A DNA stretch of 6,122 bases from an uncultured Kouleothrix sp. (GTDB lineage: Bacteria > Chloroflexota > Chloroflexia > Chloroflexales > Roseiflexaceae). Every line of letters starts with the position of its first letter. Within the stretch, counting starts at the first letter, position 1. Shown here piece by piece: positions 5,173-6,122 of the stretch. Position numbers and translations under genes: made by a program. A model generated the notes under the pieces. The model searched no databases, was not told the origin of the DNA, and saw only the letters and a list, made by a program, of their open reading frames with translations. The stretch spans positions 1 through 6,122 of the forward strand of contig CALLYN010000769.1 of NCBI GenBank assembly GCA_937858455.1. The letters are read 5' to 3'.

Positions 5173-5865
5173 CTACTGCTTGCTGGAAATATGTTCGCCA
5201 AAAAAGGCCATCACCCGCTGCCACGAATCTTGCGCGGCTTCGGGGTTGTGGTTGCGCCCGCCGTTGAAGAACGAGTGGCCGGCGGCGGGGTAGATCTTGA
5301 TATCGTGGGCAACGCCGTGCTTATCGAGCTCGGCCTCGAGCGCGCTGCCGGCCTTGGCGGTGAAATCGCGCTCGGGGTACGAGCCGACCACCGGGCAGGC
5401 GCGGGCGACAGCCGCGACCGGGCGCGGGTTCATGGCGTAGTAGGGCGCAATCGCCTTGAGCCGGCCATCGCTGCAGGCCAGCGCGATCGCCAGGCTGCCG
5501 CCCATGCAGTAGCCCACCGCGCCGATGCGGGCGGTATCGACGCCGGGCAGGCGCTCCAGGAACGTCAGCGCGTCCTTGAGATCGCGCACGCCGGCGTGGT
5601 CGAGCGAGTTGCGCAGCATGCCGGCGAACAGCCGGGCCATGCACAGGAACTGGCTGCGCCCGCTGAACAGATCGACGGCGAGCGCGACATAGCCAGCGCC
5701 TGCGAAGCGCCGGGTAATTGCGCGAATATCGTCGTTGAGGCCGAATGCCTCGTGGATCACCACCAGCGCCGGAAACGGCCCATCGCCATCGGGCCGCGCC
5801 AGGTAGCCCTGTAGCTGCGGCATGCTCTGGGCAGGGAATGTGATCGCCTCGCCGGTTATGGTCAT
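5173..5865 (-). CDS. Dienelactone hydrolase family alpha/beta-hydrolase
   Basis: Predicted 230-residue cytosolic alpha/beta-hydrolase, the usual length for the dienelactone hydrolase family. The family's Cys-Asp-His triad is visible: Cys120 in the nucleophile elbow GYCMGG (118-123), a candidate Asp167 in GSYPERDF (161-168), and His197 in YPAAGHSFFN (192-201). Glu39 in VIHEAFGLND (36-45) matches the glutamate that in Pseudomonas dienelactone hydrolase (Glu36) interacts with the resting cysteine. The classical enzyme opens dienelactones to maleylacetate in chloroaromatic breakdown, but most family members have other or unknown ester or lactone substrates, and no chloroaromatic pathway gene is present here. 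AAGGGA lies five bases before ATG 5865. It may be co-transcribed with the downstream ligases, although the gap carries a repeat and its function does not obviously join theirs. Confidence 0.92.
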   Translation of the reverse strand: MTITGEAITFPAQSMPQLQGYLARPDGDGPFPALVVIHEAFGLNDDIRAITRRFAGAGYVALAVDLFSGRSQFLCMARLFAGMLRNSLDHAGVRDLKDALTFLERLPGVDTARIGAVGYCMGGSLAIALACSDGRLKAIAPYYAMNPRPVAAVARACPVVGSYPERDFTAKAGSALEAELDKHGVAHDIKIYPAAGHSFFNGGRNHNPEAAQDSWQRVMAFFGEHISSKQ

Positions 5866-5870
5866 TGTCG

Positions 5871-5876
5871 TCCCTT
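5871..5876 (-). promoter_or_regulatory. Ribosome binding site of the hydrolase gene
   Basis: The minus strand reads AAGGGA, five bases before ATG 5865, and supports that start. Confidence 0.5.
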
Positions 5877-5911
5877 ATGAGCTAGAGCAGAGCGTAAAGC
5901 GGCGGTTCTTC

Positions 5912-5917
5912 ATTATG
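5912..5917 (-). promoter_or_regulatory. Possible -10 box for the hydrolase-led transcript
   Basis: CATAAT on the minus strand matches TATAAT at five of six positions and lies about 46 bases upstream of the hydrolase start. I see no convincing -35 box at 16-18 bp spacing, so this is weak. Confidence 0.25.
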
Positions 5918-5943
5918 GTATAGCCTGCGGCAGCACGGTACTT

Positions 5944-5993
5944 TGTGTTCATCGTGCGTCCATTTTCCGCGCTGCGCGAGGAAAATGAACACA
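5944..5993. repeat. Bulged hairpin upstream of the hydrolase gene
   Basis: TGTGTT (5944-5949) pairs with AACACA (5988-5993), and CATTTTCC (5961-5968) pairs with GGAAAATG (5980-5987), with an inner GCG/CGC stem. An 11-base bulge (5950-5960) interrupts the left side and begins with the same CA as the following arm. TTTTCCGCG here is the complement of CGCGGAAAA found in both downstream tandem repeats. Confidence 0.6.
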
Positions 5994-5997
5994 TCCA

Positions 5998-6083
5998 ATC
6001 TGCCGAAGGCCGAGCACGCCAACGCGGAAAACCGCGCACCTATCTGCCGAAGGCCGAGCACACCAACGCGGAAAAGCGCGCAC
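5998..6083 (+). repeat. Two tandem copies of a 42-bp repeat at 44-bp period
   Basis: Copies at 5998-6039 and 6042-6083 agree at 40 of 42 positions and each begins ATCTGCCGAAGGCCGAGCAC. Each copy contains GCC-GAA-GGC and a CGCG-based small stem around an A-rich loop (CGCGG-AAAA-CCGCG in copy 1; CGCG-GAAAAG-CGCG in copy 2). A degenerate continuation (CTGCCGCAGGC, 6093-6103) and GTAGGTTC (6105-6112) follow. A diverged copy lies inverted at 5125-5147. Confidence 0.85.
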
Positions 6084-6122
6084 TCAAGATAGCTGCCGCA
6101 GGCTGTAGGTTCCTGCCGGCCA

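Larger units (their letters stand above)
5919..6107. repeat. 189-bp segment bounded by 16-bp imperfect inverted repeats
   Basis: Positions 5919-5934 (TATAGCCTGCGGCAGC) and 6092-6107 (GCTGCCGCAGGCTGTA) are complementary at 15 of 16 positions, the odd pair being a T-G. They frame the bulged hairpin and the tandem repeats. I see no target-site duplication outside them and no coding sequence inside, so a MITE-like origin is only a possibility. Confidence 0.5.

Noticed and set aside
5173..5865. The hydrolase as part of a chloroaromatic degradation pathway.
   Set aside because: The family is broad and no dioxygenase, cycloisomerase or maleylacetate reductase gene lies in the window.
5998..6083. 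The tandem repeats as a CRISPR array.
   Set aside because: Only two copies exist, separated by 2 bases, with no unique spacers of normal length and no cas gene.

Overview
This 6.1-kb window is GC-rich bacterial chromosome. It holds one plus-strand gene, four minus-strand genes and repeat-rich non-coding DNA at both ends. The gene families, the GC-rich codon use and the hairpin-rich intergenic repeats would fit a filamentous Chloroflexota bacterium of the Roseiflexus/Kouleothrix type. That placement is inference, since no rRNA or marker gene is present.

Layout. Positions 1-160 hold two near-perfect long hairpins with unrelated outer stems, each followed by the same 17-bp tail, so they look like two units of one modular repeat. 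Next comes a plus-strand membrane protein (235-1452) whose soluble parts resemble an M28-type aminopeptidase but lack most of the metal ligands. It meets the minus-strand genes tail to tail with a 6-bp gap at 1453-1458. In transcription order the minus strand carries a dienelactone-hydrolase-family enzyme (5865-5173), a RimK/D-Ala-D-Ala-ligase-like ATP-grasp protein (5096-4137), a second ATP-grasp-like ligase of the circularly permuted type (4062-2692), and a YbdK/GCS2-type carboxylate-amine ligase (2613-1459). Gaps between these genes are 74-78 bp, and each of the three ligases has a recognisable Shine-Dalgarno sequence.

How the genes may work together. Three consecutive co-directional genes encode ligases expected to use ATP to join a carboxylate to an amine. 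A GCS2-type ligase followed by an ATP-grasp ligase is the logic of glutathione synthesis (gamma-glutamylcysteine, then the next amide bond). A third, distinct ligase suggests a longer or different peptide-like small molecule or a protein modification. No precursor peptide, thiol enzyme or transporter is encoded here, so the product cannot be named. The hydrolase upstream may be co-transcribed or may just be a neighbour.

Non-coding structure. Both ligase-ligase junctions contain an inverted repeat that can fold in the mRNA; one ends exactly where the next Shine-Dalgarno begins and the other overlaps the upstream stop codon. The gap between the hydrolase and the first ligase carries one diverged copy of a repeat that occurs twice in tandem at 5998-6083. 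The last ~250 bases (5866-6122) hold the hydrolase leader, a long bulged hairpin and this tandem repeat, framed by 16-bp imperfect inverted repeats. No tRNA, rRNA, CRISPR array or transposase gene was seen.
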